NCBI GenBank assembly: GCA_965208605.1
Contig: OZ242345.1
Location: 1,364,001 to 1,428,000 of the forward strand
From: UBA9659 sp965208605
GTDB lineage: Bacteria; Pseudomonadota; Gammaproteobacteria; Pseudomonadales; Azotimanducaceae
Length of the DNA stretch: 64,000 bases
Direction of reading: 5' to 3'
The stretch's first letter is position 1. The number at the start of each line of letters is the position of its first letter. Made by a program: the position numbers and the translations under genes. Shown here piece after piece: positions 34,436 to 43,718 of the stretch. The notes under the pieces are model-generated. The model saw only the letters and a list, made by a program, of their open reading frames with translations. It had not been told where the DNA came from and ran no database searches.

Positions 34436-35028
34436 TGCCCATCCAGCCTGAGTGTGAATCGGCTGGCTTGGGCACCCAGACTGGCGTCCGCCTTGATACC
34501 GGTGACCCGGGACTGCTCAAACCAAGGGGATGCTGAAACATTACGCAAGAAGTGAGCAATCTGGTCGTTGGAACGGGTAACACCGGTGATAGTGGTGACC
34601 TCAGGCCCACTCTTCCCGGCACCACTTTCAAAAGTGAGCCCCGTAAAAAACACCCCGGCTACCCGTTGCTGCACTAATTCATCAAAGACTCGGACGACGC
34701 TGGCGCGGTCTTCCTGAAGAGCTTGTATCACTGCCATCCGCGCCAGCAGTTGTTCCCGTTGCTGAGCGAGCAGGGTTACCTCTTCTAAACGTGCATCCAA
34801 GACTTTAATTTCCTCGGCAAGGAAGTTATTTCTCATTGCTTGTTTCTGAATGGCAGCAACATAATGTCGATCAAAGCCGCCAATCATCATTCCTGCCAGT
34901 AGCGGCATGAGCAGTAGCAGCCCAAAAAATTTCCGCTTCTGCGCTTGGCGTAATCCTTCCCGCCAGGGCAGCAAATTCAGCCGTAGATCTCGGGGCATGC
35001 TAAATGCTTCTGCTCGGTCTTCCATCAT
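34432..35028 (-). CDS. pilN: Type IV pilus inner-membrane protein PilN
   Basis: 198 aa. The cytoplasmic N-terminus contains the PilM-binding motif LNLLPWREGLRQAQKR (about 17-32), followed by a membrane helix, a coiled coil (ARLEEVTLLAQQREQLLARM) and a periplasmic domain ending in FTLRLDGQ. Forms a heterodimer with PilO. A 78-bp gap with tandem repeats separates it from pilM, although these genes usually sit close together. Confidence 0.93.
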   Translation of the reverse strand: MMEDRAEAFSMPRDLRLNLLPWREGLRQAQKRKFFGLLLLMPLLAGMMIGGFDRHYVAAIQKQAMRNNFLAEEIKVLDARLEEVTLLAQQREQLLARMAVIQALQEDRASVVRVFDELVQQRVAGVFFTGLTFESGAGKSGPEVTTITGVTRSNDQIAHFLRNVSASPWFEQSRVTGIKADASLGAQASRFTLRLDGQ

Positions 35029-35031
35029 CTG

Positions 35032-35106
35032 TCCTATTACCTGTCTTATTACCTTTTATTACCTTTTATTAAGTGACCTAATTAAGTGACCTAATTAAGT
35101 GACCGA
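35032..35106. repeat. Tandem repeats between pilM and pilN
   Basis: TATTACCTTT units (3) are followed by TAATTAAGTGACC units (3). The AAGTGACC core is the inverse of the GGTCACTT core found between purE and tsaC. Confidence 0.75.
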
Positions 35107-36174
35107 CTAAAACCCTCGGAGTGCCAGGCCGCAGGCAATCATCATGGCGGGAGCATTTTGGGTCAGGTAGCCGGGGTTCACCTTGGTGCCTAGCGCCATG
35201 TCGGCAAAGGGATTAGCCACTCTACATGGGCAACCCAGCTTCTCAGTGACCATGCTTGCCAAGCCCTCAATATTCGCGGTGCCACCCGCAAGGATAATCT
35301 GCTCAACATCACGACAGTTGCTGGCGGAATAAAAGAACTGTAAGGAACGGTTCACCTGCTGGACAACAGCCTCCCGAAAGGGCTGTAGCACCGCCGCTTC
35401 ATAGTCGTCGGGCAAGGTGCCTGCTTGTCTGGCAAGGGTAGCTTCCTCTGGCGACAGCTCATAGCGTTGCTGTATCGCCTCGGTCAGTTGCCGGGCACCA
35501 AATAACTGTTCTCTGGTGTAGGGCATATCGGCAGTGAAGACGTTGAGGGTCGTCATGCTGGCACCTATATCTACCACGGCAATTACCGGCGGCTCCTCGG
35601 TGCTTGATGGTTGGGAAATTGATGGCGGGGAAGACGCCAGCTGGCTGCAGGTGTTGGCTAAGGCGCGCTGCATGCAATAGGCCTCAAGATCCACCACCTG
35701 GGCATGCAAGCCGCCAAGTTTTAGTGCTGCTGCACGCATTTCAATATGTTCCTTCCGACAAGCGACAATCAAAACTCCCACCTCTTGTGCCTTCGCCTCA
35801 GCGGCTGCTTGGATGTTGAAATCAAGCGCGACCTCCTCAAGCGGATAGGGGATATGTTGATCGGCTTCCGTTTGTAGCAGGCTTTCCATTTCCCACTCGT
35901 TCAGCCCGGCGGGCATGGCAATTTGTTTGCTGATGACGGCGGAGCCTGCCATGGCCACCGCTACTTGTTTGCTACGTGGTTTGCAGTCGGCAACCAGCTG
36001 CTGGATGCAGTCCCCCAGGCGCTGCACATCCTTGATTTGCTTTTCCACCACGGACTGCTGGGGCAAGGGGGCAATGCCACAAGCCTCAACTTTGTAGCCG
36101 TCAGCAGTGCGGCTAAGTTCCAGCAATTTGACGGCGGTGGAGCCTATGTCTAGCCCTAACATACTGCGCCTCAT
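35107..36174 (-). CDS. pilM: Type IV pilus ATPase-like protein PilM
   Basis: Cytoplasmic actin-fold protein that binds the PilN N-terminus. 355 aa from ATG 36174. Actin-like phosphate loops MLGLDIGSTAVKLLELS (about 5-21) and VAVVDIGASMTTLNVF are visible, and the end has IILAGGTANIEGLASMV and PFADMALG. The reading frame continues upstream to 36339, but that stretch is a membrane-like and Cys-rich sequence plus a copy of the dispersed repeat, so I treat it as non-coding. Divergent from mrcA, as in many Gammaproteobacteria. Confidence 0.92.
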   Translation of the reverse strand: MRRSMLGLDIGSTAVKLLELSRTADGYKVEACGIAPLPQQSVVEKQIKDVQRLGDCIQQLVADCKPRSKQVAVAMAGSAVISKQIAMPAGLNEWEMESLLQTEADQHIPYPLEEVALDFNIQAAAEAKAQEVGVLIVACRKEHIEMRAAALKLGGLHAQVVDLEAYCMQRALANTCSQLASSPPSISQPSSTEEPPVIAVVDIGASMTTLNVFTADMPYTREQLFGARQLTEAIQQRYELSPEEATLARQAGTLPDDYEAAVLQPFREAVVQQVNRSLQFFYSASNCRDVEQIILAGGTANIEGLASMVTEKLGCPCRVANPFADMALGTKVNPGYLTQNAPAMMIACGLALRGF

Positions 36175-36294
36175 GATTTTGGAAAACACGGCAAGGCTAG
36201 CACCAAAAGCGGATAGCCCAAGCATGATTGCGGCACACAAGGCGCATGGCTTACACAGATTGCAGATTATGTGCATCAATACCCCGGGATTGGG

Positions 36295-36340
36295 CACTCT
36301 CTCCGCGCTGTCAGGATCAAAGTAGGCAGGAATGTACACT
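36295..36340. repeat. Single degenerate dispersed-repeat module upstream of pilM
   Basis: TCCGCGCTGTCAGGATCAAA followed by GTAGGCAGGAAT matches the module CGCGCCGTCAGGATCAAAGC seen at about 16750 and 16860. It lies in the pilM-mrcA divergent promoter region. Confidence 0.7.
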
Positions 36341-36410
36341 GAGTAGTGTTTCGCCTAATACGGATTTGCGCCTATAATGGCGGCTATCAGTGCCAGTGTT
36401 ATCCAGCCTC

Positions 36411-38957
36411 ATGCCACTAATTCATTTATCCTCAATTCGCTTGCTACACTCACGGCTAGCCACCGTCCTGGCCACTAGCCTACTCATTGTGCTCAGTAGC
36501 GGGACCCTGCTACTCAGTGCGGCCTTCCTCTATTTGAACCCGCAGATTCCTGAGACGGCAACCTTTAGCCAGGTCACCCTAAGAGCACCGCTACGCATCT
36601 ATTCCGCCGATGGTTTGTTGATTCAGGAATTCGGAGAAAGGCTCACGCCCATTGCTTATGAAGATATTCCGCCGCGCTTTATTCAGGCGTTGCTGGATAC
36701 GGAAGACAAACGATTCTTTGAGCATAGCGGTATTGATTTCGTCACCCTATTCAATGCGTCCTGGCAGTTTGTCAGGGATCGCGGGGACATCAAAAGCGGT
36801 GCCAGCACCATCACCATGCAATTGGTGAAAAACATTTCCGGTGCGAGTGAAGTTAGATTGCTACGGAAATTCAAGGAAATACTACTCGCCCTAAAAATTG
36901 AGCAGGAATTATCCAAAGAGGAAATTCTTACTCTTTACCTTAACTTCATCGCCTTCGGCAAACATGCTTTTGGCATACAGGCGGCGGCAAGCACCTATTA
37001 CGGCAGGGACGTTAATACATTAACCCTTGCCGAAATTGCCATGCTGGCGGGCATACCCAAGGCACCGGAGTCGGGCAACCCCATCAATAATCCTGCTCGT
37101 GCCATAGCAAGGCGAAGCCTGGTGCTACAACGGATGCTAGGGCAGGGCTCCATCAGTCTGGCTGAGTATGAGCAGGCAGTGGCGGCACCGATAACCGCTA
37201 AGCTACACAGTCGTAAGGTGGAGCTGCCCGCCATGTACACCGCGGAGATGGTGCGCCAGTACATTCAACAAAATTTCGGCACTGAATCCTACAAGCAAGG
37301 TCTGAGCGCGCATACAACCATTGACAGTAAGATGCAACGCGCCGCGGCGAAAGCCGTCCGGCAAAAACTACTGGAATACGACCGTCGGCATGGTTACCGC
37401 GGGCCGGAATACAAACGAATCCACGGCACTGACGAATTTCTTGCTCGGCTTGCGGGCGTGCCGGCTGAGCCTGAACAATTGTTGGGCGAGCAACTTTTTG
37501 ATGGTTTATTTTCAGAAGATGAAGCTACTGAAGAGCAGTTTTTAGAAGAACAGTTTTTAGAAGAACAGTTTTTAGAAGAGCAGCCTGACAATCGTTACCC
37601 TGAAAACTGGCTACAAAATCTCGGCAAGGCAAAAACTTATGGCAACCAAGAGCCGGGTATCGTCACCCAGGTGGAGGAAAACTCTATCCGGGTGCTCACC
37701 AAAGCGCTAACCGAAATTGACATTGACCGAGAGGGGTTCGAATGGGCAAAGCCCTACATCACGGTCAACACATTGGGGCCCGCACTGGTATCAGCTGCCG
37801 ATATCCTTGGTATAGGGGACTTCATCCGGTATGAAAAACTTGCGGACGGTACCTTTGCCCTCGGGCAGCACCCGAATATTCAGGCTGCCCTAGTCGCCCT
37901 TGAACCACAGGATGGTGCTATCAAGGCTATAGTCGGTGGCTTTGATTTTACTGCCCAGCAATTCAACCATGCCACCCAGGCACGCCGGCAGCCGGGCTCC
38001 AATTTCAAACCCTTCTTCTATTCCGGAGCGATGGAAAACGGCTTAACCGCCGCGTCCCTCTTCAACGATGCTCCCATTGTTCTGCCTGGAGGGCAGCTAG
38101 AAGAAATTTATCGTCCCCGGAATTCTGGCGATGTCTTCCGCGGCAATATCCGGTTGCGGGAGGCACTGTACCGCTCCATTAACCTGGTATCCCTCCGGGT
38201 CATCCTGGACTATGGTCCGCGAAACGCCATCAATTATGTATCCCGGTTTGGTTTTGATACCACCAACTTCCCCAGGAACGCCCAGCTGGCATTCGGCGGC
38301 GGCACTATTGCACTGACCCCACTGGAGATAGCAACTGGCTATGCGGTATTTGCGAACGGCGGTTTCAAGGTCACCCCCTTCCTGATCAGCCGGATTGATT
38401 CCATCAACGACGAGGTGCTCTTCCAAGCAGACCCAGCAGTTGTGTGTTATGCAAGTTGTGACGAGAGCAAGTCCGCGCCAAGAGTTGTTGAACCGAGAGT
38501 CGCCCATATTATGGACAGCATTTTGCATGATGCTGTTCTCCGGGGCACGGGCACCAAAGCACTGCGTGCGCTGAAACGCCAAGACCTCCGCGGCAAAACC
38601 GGCACCACGAACAGTGCAGATATTTGGTTTTCTGGTTATACCCCGGATCTGGTCGCCACCATCTGGGCGGGCTTCCAAGACAATTCGCCGGTCGGCAATC
38701 GTGAATGGGGTTCCACCACCCCCATAGAAATCTGGATTAACTTTATGGCTCAGTCCCTGCCTCGAGAGCGAGATGCTCGGACTCTGCCCCGCCCGGACGG
38801 TATCCTCTCCGTAAAAATAGACCCCGAAACCGGCAAACGTACCGAACCTTCTGATCCTGAGGGGGTGTTTGAGATTTTCCGAGAAGAATATGTTCCTCTT
38901 GCCGTGACAAAAGATGAAGCAGAGCAAGAGGCAGACGTTGATCCAGTGATATTTTGA
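36411..38957 (+). CDS. mrcA: Bifunctional penicillin-binding protein 1A
   Basis: Class A PBP that polymerises and cross-links peptidoglycan. One N-terminal membrane helix, then the glycosyltransferase domain with EDKRFFEHSGID, GASTITMQLVKN and KEEILTLYLN, and the transpeptidase domain with SxxK in RRQPGSNFKPFFYS and KTGTTNS. 848 aa from ATG 36411; a GTG at 36390 would add seven residues. Between the domains a 15-bp tandem repeat encodes three to four copies of EEQFL. A TATAAT lies at 36373-36378. The stop is followed after 18 nt by hsdM of the second defence block. Confidence 0.94.
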   Translation: MPLIHLSSIRLLHSRLATVLATSLLIVLSSGTLLLSAAFLYLNPQIPETATFSQVTLRAPLRIYSADGLLIQEFGERLTPIAYEDIPPRFIQALLDTEDKRFFEHSGIDFVTLFNASWQFVRDRGDIKSGASTITMQLVKNISGASEVRLLRKFKEILLALKIEQELSKEEILTLYLNFIAFGKHAFGIQAAASTYYGRDVNTLTLAEIAMLAGIPKAPESGNPINNPARAIARRSLVLQRMLGQGSISLAEYEQAVAAPITAKLHSRKVELPAMYTAEMVRQYIQQNFGTESYKQGLSAHTTIDSKMQRAAAKAVRQKLLEYDRRHGYRGPEYKRIHGTDEFLARLAGVPAEPEQLLGEQLFDGLFSEDEATEEQFLEEQFLEEQFLEEQPDNRYPENWLQNLGKAKTYGNQEPGIVTQVEENSIRVLTKALTEIDIDREGFEWAKPYITVNTLGPALVSAADILGIGDFIRYEKLADGTFALGQHPNIQAALVALEPQDGAIKAIVGGFDFTAQQFNHATQARRQPGSNFKPFFYSGAMENGLTAASLFNDAPIVLPGGQLEEIYRPRNSGDVFRGNIRLREALYRSINLVSLRVILDYGPRNAINYVSRFGFDTTNFPRNAQLAFGGGTIALTPLEIATGYAVFANGGFKVTPFLISRIDSINDEVLFQADPAVVCYASCDESKSAPRVVEPRVAHIMDSILHDAVLRGTGTKALRALKRQDLRGKTGTTNSADIWFSGYTPDLVATIWAGFQDNSPVGNREWGSTTPIEIWINFMAQSLPRERDARTLPRPDGILSVKIDPETGKRTEPSDPEGVFEIFREEYVPLAVTKDEAEQEADVDPVIF
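37530..37585 (+). repeat. 15-bp tandem repeat inside mrcA
   Basis: GAAGAACAGTTTTTA units, three to four copies, in-frame, encoding EEQFL repeats in the linker between the two catalytic domains. Confidence 0.85.
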
Positions 38958-38975
38958 TGAGGTCCTAGGCGCTGT

Positions 38976-40445
38976 ATGTTTGAAAATACTTTTAGAAATA
39001 TTGATGACATCCTGTGGAAGGAAGCCGGCTGCACCACCGAACTGGATTACATTGAGCAGACCTCTTGGATACTCTTTCTTAAGTATCTCGACGACTTTGA
39101 GCGAGAGCGGGGGAGAGAGGCGAAGTTGGCAGGCAAGACTAAGGGTAAGCTCATCGATAAGGCACACCGTTGGGCAAGCTGGGCGGCACCCCAAAAACCA
39201 GACGGCACTTTTGACCATGACCGTGCCTTGATCGGCGATGACCTGATTGAGTTCGTTAATAACGACCTGTTTCCCTATCTCAAGGGTTTTAAGGCGCGCG
39301 CCAGCGACTCAGACACTATTGAATATAAGATCGGCGCGATCTTCAGCGAGCTCAAAAACAGATTCCAGTCGGGTTACTCGCTACGCGATGTCCTTGAGCA
39401 GATGGACCGGCTCCGCTTCAACTCGCAGAAAGAAAAGCACGAACTCAGCCATCTTTATGAAGCCAAGATTAAAAACATGGGCAACGCCGGGCGCAATGGT
39501 GGCGAGTATTACACGCCGCGCCCGCTCATCCGGGCCATGGTACAGGTAACCGCGCCCAAGCCCGGCGAGACTATCTATGACGGTGCCTGCGGTTCGGCGG
39601 GCTTTCTTTGCGAGGCATACGACTATCTGCGACACGGCAGAAAAAAAATTACCACCAGCCAACTCAAGAAACTGCAAGGGAAAACTTTTTATGGCAAGGA
39701 AAAGAAATCCCTCGCCTACATCATCGGCATCATGAATATGATCCTGCATGGCATTGAGGCGCCGAACATCGTCCACACCAACACCCTTGCCGAGAACCTT
39801 GCCGACGTTCAAGAGCGGGACCGCTTCAATATCATCCTCGCCAATCCGCCTTTTGGTGGCAAGGAGCGCAAGGAAGTCCAGCAAAACTTCCCGATCCAGA
39901 CCGGCGAGACCGCCTTCCTGTTTCTGCAACACTTTATAAAACATCTGAAATCGGGGGGGGGGGGACGCGCCGCGGTGGTCATCAAAAACACATTTCTATC
40001 TAATTCGGATAACGCATCAAAAGCCCTGCGCAAAGAATTGCTGGAAAATTACCAACTGCACACCATTCTTGATTGCCCTGGCGGCACCTTCCAGGGCGCG
40101 GGCGTGAAGACTGTGGTACTGTTTTTTAAGAAGGGCGCACCGACACGAAAAATCTGGTATTACCAACTGGACCCGGGACGCAGCCTCGGCAAGACCAATC
40201 CATTGAATGATGACGACTTGAAAGAATTCGTACAGTTGCAAAAAACCTTTGCTGATTCCGAGCAATCCTGGACTGTCAACGCAACAGATATAGACCCGGA
40301 AACTTTTGACCTGTCGACGAGAAACCCGCATACGCCGGAAGAGGAACCACTACGCCACCCGCAAGAAATTTTGGCGCAGATTAAATTGCTGGATAATGAA
40401 ACCAGTAAAATCATGAGAGGTATAGCGGCGTTAATGAGCAGGTAG
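38976..40445 (+). CDS. hsdM: Type I R-M methyltransferase subunit HsdM (system 2) with a G12 tract
   Basis: 489 aa, EcoEI-like family. N-terminal helical domain (FRNIDDILWKEAGCTTELDYIEQTSWILFLKYLDD), motif I region YDGACGSAGF (201-210) and catalytic NPPF (290-293). At residues 327-330 a run of 12 G (39953-39964) encodes SGGGGRAA; in relatives I remember, this loop has only two Gly. At this length the frame is open, so the gene reads as on. Any change not divisible by three would stop translation before the last third of the protein. It starts 18 nt after mrcA. Confidence 0.94.
   Translation: MFENTFRNIDDILWKEAGCTTELDYIEQTSWILFLKYLDDFERERGREAKLAGKTKGKLIDKAHRWASWAAPQKPDGTFDHDRALIGDDLIEFVNNDLFPYLKGFKARASDSDTIEYKIGAIFSELKNRFQSGYSLRDVLEQMDRLRFNSQKEKHELSHLYEAKIKNMGNAGRNGGEYYTPRPLIRAMVQVTAPKPGETIYDGACGSAGFLCEAYDYLRHGRKKITTSQLKKLQGKTFYGKEKKSLAYIIGIMNMILHGIEAPNIVHTNTLAENLADVQERDRFNIILANPPFGGKERKEVQQNFPIQTGETAFLFLQHFIKHLKSGGGGRAAVVIKNTFLSNSDNASKALRKELLENYQLHTILDCPGGTFQGAGVKTVVLFFKKGAPTRKIWYYQLDPGRSLGKTNPLNDDDLKEFVQLQKTFADSEQSWTVNATDIDPETFDLSTRNPHTPEEEPLRHPQEILAQIKLLDNETSKIMRGIAALMSR
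39953..39964 (+). repeat. G12 homopolymer tract in hsdM of system 2
   Basis: Twelve consecutive G bases in the reading frame; candidate slipped-strand switch, currently in frame. Confidence 0.93.
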
Positions 40446-40492
40446 CGTTGCAGTATCGCAATTAAACACACTTAACCAATGAGGAAAGCAAA

Positions 40493-40735
40493 ATGATCGT
40501 AAAAGAATTAATTCAACTGCTACAAAATCATGACCCCGATAAAAAAGTAATCGTGCGCGGGTATGAAGATGGTTTTAACGAAGTGACGGAAATTATTCAG
40601 ATGGATATTTTCCCTCACCCGCAACAACAAGCGAGTTATAACGGCGAATACGAAAAAATTCGCTCTGGCGATTCGCCTGATGCTGTTACGGCGGCGATAG
40701 AGTTACGCGGCGAGAACAGGAAAAGTGATGACTAA
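40493..40735 (+). CDS. Small conserved-looking protein between hsdM and hsdS
   Basis: 80 aa, acidic. GAGGAAAG 5 nt before the ATG is a strong ribosome binding site, and the end overlaps hsdS by 8 nt, so it is translated as part of the operon. It begins VKELIQLLQNHDPDKKVIVRGYEDGFNEV, a pattern I associate with small uncharacterised proteins, but no function is known. It might be a local regulator of the R-M genes; that is only suggested by position. Confidence 0.65.
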   Translation: MIVKELIQLLQNHDPDKKVIVRGYEDGFNEVTEIIQMDIFPHPQQQASYNGEYEKIRSGDSPDAVTAAIELRGENRKSDD

Positions 40736-41948
40736 GTGTGGCGGGATGAAGTGGGAGCAGGTCGCGCTTGGTGATGTGTGCGAGTTTCGCAGAGGACTTA
40801 CCTACAAAAAGAGTGACGAAGTTCTTGTTTCTAAAAATGCAATTTTGCGTGCGAATAACATCACGGTGGAAACCGGAGAGATTAACTTCGACGAAATACG
40901 CTTCATTAGTGACGAGATAGACATTCCGCTGTCAAAGAAAGTTATTCCCGGTTGCTTGTTGGTCTGCACCGCCAGCGGGAGTAAAAAACATCTTGGCAAG
41001 ATAGGCATAGTTGAGGCGGACTCTAACTATGCCTTCGGTGGTTTTATGGGAATCCTTGTTCCCACCGAGTGCGTATTACCTAAATACTTGTTCTACTTGA
41101 CCAGATCCGACCTCTACAGAGATTTCATTGATGCTCTGTCTGATGGCATGAATATCAACAATCTCAAGTGGTCACAACTTTCTCAATTCCAAGTTTCTAT
41201 CCCACCGCTCCCCGAGCAAAAACGAATCGTAGCGGTTCTTGACGAAGCCTTTGCAGCCATCGCCACAGCAACCGCCAACACAATGAAAAATATCGCCAAT
41301 GCACAAGAGTTGTTTGACAGCGAACTACACCGCCTATTCTCACAGAAAAGTGATGGGCGGGTGAAGAAGAAATTAGGAGAATCAGGCATCACACAAACAG
41401 GCACAACACCAAAGACTTCTCATAAAGAAAATTTTGGTGAATTTATTCCATTCATCAAACCAGGAAATTTCCGCAAGGACGGTTCTTTAGACTACAATCA
41501 TCAAGGGTTAAGCGAGACCGGTTTGGGTAGTTGTCGACTCATCAAGTCCGGGTCGGTATTAATGGTATGTATCGGCGCGACAATCGGAAAAGTTGGATTT
41601 ACTGACAGAGACATTTGTGTAAATCAGCAAATTAATGCATGCACCCCAACTAACAATATCTCTCCAAAATACATTTACTACCAGATGCTGACATCATCTT
41701 TCCAACGTCTCGTGAAAGTAAATGCAGGACAAACCACACTACCGATCATAAACAAAGCGAAATGGAGCAACATATCAGTTCTTATTCCACCTCTCCCCGA
41801 ACAAAAACGCATCGTAGCCTTCCTTGATAAACTATCCGCAGAAAAACAAACGCTGGTAGACATCTATGGAACCAAAGCCCTCGCCCTCGCCGAACTCAAA
41901 CAATCCCTGCTCCACCAAGCCTTCACTGGCGAGTTGACAAGTAAATGA
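40728..41948 (+). CDS. hsdS: Type I specificity subunit HsdS (system 2)
   Basis: 406 aa, full length. Two target-recognition domains, each followed by a conserved helix starting PPLPEQKRIVA (about residues 161 and 362). The two conserved regions are nearly the same at the DNA level, which could allow recombination between half-genes. C-terminus LKQSLLHQAFTGEL is the classic HsdS end. No poly-G tract. ATG 40728 lies inside the end of the small upstream gene; the stop overlaps the next ATG (ATGA). Confidence 0.94.
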   Translation: MTKCGGMKWEQVALGDVCEFRRGLTYKKSDEVLVSKNAILRANNITVETGEINFDEIRFISDEIDIPLSKKVIPGCLLVCTASGSKKHLGKIGIVEADSNYAFGGFMGILVPTECVLPKYLFYLTRSDLYRDFIDALSDGMNINNLKWSQLSQFQVSIPPLPEQKRIVAVLDEAFAAIATATANTMKNIANAQELFDSELHRLFSQKSDGRVKKKLGESGITQTGTTPKTSHKENFGEFIPFIKPGNFRKDGSLDYNHQGLSETGLGSCRLIKSGSVLMVCIGATIGKVGFTDRDICVNQQINACTPTNNISPKYIYYQMLTSSFQRLVKVNAGQTTLPIINKAKWSNISVLIPPLPEQKRIVAFLDKLSAEKQTLVDIYGTKALALAELKQSLLHQAFTGELTSK

Positions 41949-43243
41949 GTTCAGAGAAGACAGCAGAAGCAGCGAAAGATTTGATTGCCAAAATTTGTGA
42001 TGAATACAGCGATGGAAATTTTATATTTAGAGGAACGAAAGAGATTTTTGGTGGCGGCGATAAAAGAGTTAGGTCGTCTCTTTATCACTGGGCGCAGAAG
42101 GAAAAAGCCATTAACAAACATCACAAACCACCAAAGATAGAAAAGGAAATTGTAGAGAAAGCAAGAAGGCTTTTCCCCGATAAAACCAGCAATATAGAGA
42201 TTTTAACCGATCTAAGACACTATGGTGGGAAGGTCAATTTAATTGATTTCACCCGTAATGTTTATATGGCTCTCTTTTTTGCCTGTGATGGCAGGTTCAA
42301 TAAAGATGGCGAGATCATTATTTTGGATACAAAACAACTTTCCCTAATGAAAGATATTGAGTATGACAATTTAAAAGATGAGGGAATGATAGAGCCTGCC
42401 AAAACACAGGCAAGTCAACTAAGAGTTGCGGCGCAAGACAGCATATTTGTTTATTTTGTAGAGGGATATATAGGGAAATCTAATTTCAAAAATGAAAAAA
42501 TACCCAAGGAACTGAAAGAAAATATTTTAGATTTTGTTAGGAAGTTCAGCAATATAGAACAAGACACAGTTTATAACGATTTAATTGGATTTATAGACAA
42601 TGAGAAGAATTACGATACGGCTGACAGCCTTTTTTATCAAGGCAATGCACAATCCTCTTCAGAAGAATATGAGAAAGCAATGGAGTGTTACACCAAAGCG
42701 ATAGAGCTCAATCCACAACTTGCCGAGGCATACAATAATCGAGGATTTGCAAAATATTCTTTACAAGAATATAAGGAAGCGATTAAGGATTTCACCAAAA
42801 CAATAGAACTCAGTCCGCAATCCGCCATAGCATACAACAATCGGGGGCTTTCAAAATCTTCTTTAGGAAAACACACGGAAGCAATTAAGGATTTAAACAA
42901 TGCAATAGAACTCGGTCCGCAATACACCGAGGCATACAACAATCGGGGAGTTGCACAATCTTCTTTAGGAAAATATACGGAAGCAATTCAGGATTTCAAC
43001 AATGCAATAGAACTCAATCCGAAATTTGCTGTGGCATACAACAATCGGGGAGTTGCACAATCTTCTTTAGGAAAATATACGGAAGCAATTCAGGATTTCA
43101 ACCAAGCGATAGAAATTGATCCGCAATATGCCGATGCATACAACAATCGGGGGCTTTCCAAAGAGGAGTTAGGGGATACGGCGGGAGCCGAAGCAGATTT
43201 AGCAAAAGCCAAAGAATTGGAAGAACAACAAAAGAAAAAATAA
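41945..43243 (+). CDS. FRG-domain protein with tetratricopeptide repeats
   Basis: 432 aa. The N-terminal FRG domain shows the naming motif F-x-x-R-G (Phe26 to Gly30), then RHYGGKVNLIDFTRNVYMALFFAC (91-114). Residues about 230-425 are six TPR units of 34 aa (AYNNRGVAQSSLGKYTEAIQDF and variants). Two of the units are nearly identical at DNA level, a sign of recent duplication. FRG proteins are widespread near mobile and defence genes but their biochemical role is not settled. Its ATG overlaps the hsdS stop, so it is part of the type I operon. AT-rich compared with its neighbours. Confidence 0.82.
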   Translation: MSSEKTAEAAKDLIAKICDEYSDGNFIFRGTKEIFGGGDKRVRSSLYHWAQKEKAINKHHKPPKIEKEIVEKARRLFPDKTSNIEILTDLRHYGGKVNLIDFTRNVYMALFFACDGRFNKDGEIIILDTKQLSLMKDIEYDNLKDEGMIEPAKTQASQLRVAAQDSIFVYFVEGYIGKSNFKNEKIPKELKENILDFVRKFSNIEQDTVYNDLIGFIDNEKNYDTADSLFYQGNAQSSSEEYEKAMECYTKAIELNPQLAEAYNNRGFAKYSLQEYKEAIKDFTKTIELSPQSAIAYNNRGLSKSSLGKHTEAIKDLNNAIELGPQYTEAYNNRGVAQSSLGKYTEAIQDFNNAIELNPKFAVAYNNRGVAQSSLGKYTEAIQDFNQAIEIDPQYADAYNNRGLSKEELGDTAGAEADLAKAKELEEQQKKK

Positions 43244-43409
43244 TCTGATTAAGGTAGAAAATCCTGAGACCAGTGCAGTGCGATACACTCATTGGACTTT
43301 CTTGGAGGGTCTAATCACACTTCAATCGCTTATTCCCCCGAACCTTCGACTAACTCCCCCGCAAGCGTCCCTTACTTTTCAGTTGCCCTTGACTTTGATT
43401 GCATCTTTT
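43244..43409. other. Spacer between FRG-TPR gene and higA
   Basis: 166 bp between convergent genes; no gene or clear hairpin terminator was found. Confidence 0.4.
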
Positions 43410-43718
43410 TCACGCCCTAGCCTGCCCACCAAAACGAATCGGCTTATATTTCCTTAAATCCACCCTGCTTTTCGCCCGATGAAGATCATAATAATCCTGC
43501 ATCAGCATCCAACTTTCCGGCGATCGGCCAAGTACTCTAGACAACTTCAGCGCCATCTCCGACGACACGCTGGATTTTTCGTTGAGCAACCGGTTGAATG
43601 TGCTGGCACTGACTTGCAGTTTTTTCGCTACGGCATTTGATCCCAAGTCATACGGCTCCATATAAACGCGCCGGATAAATGCGCCCGGATGCGGCGGATT
43701 GTGCTGTTGTATATTCAT
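43410..43718 (-). CDS. higA: HigA-family antitoxin (XRE-type DNA-binding protein)
   Basis: 102 aa. NPPHPGAFIRRVYMEPYDLGSNAVAKKLQVSASTFNRLLNEKSSVSSEMALKLSRVLGRSPESWM is the standard HigA helix-turn-helix domain. In intact modules it binds and neutralises the HigB mRNA interferase and represses its own promoter. Here the partner gene directly upstream is cut short, so this is an orphan antitoxin. It sits on the opposite strand from the surrounding R-M genes. Confidence 0.9.
   Translation of the reverse strand: MNIQQHNPPHPGAFIRRVYMEPYDLGSNAVAKKLQVSASTFNRLLNEKSSVSSEMALKLSRVLGRSPESWMLMQDYYDLHRAKSRVDLRKYKPIRFGGQARA

Noticed and set aside
36175..36339. N-terminal extension of PilM by 55 codons
   Set aside because: The extension contains a dispersed-repeat copy and is absent from the PilM family pattern, which starts just before MLGLDIGS.
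38097..39218. 373-aa minus-strand reading frame across the end of mrcA and the start of hsdM
   Set aside because: It is antisense to two clear genes and has no recognisable motif.
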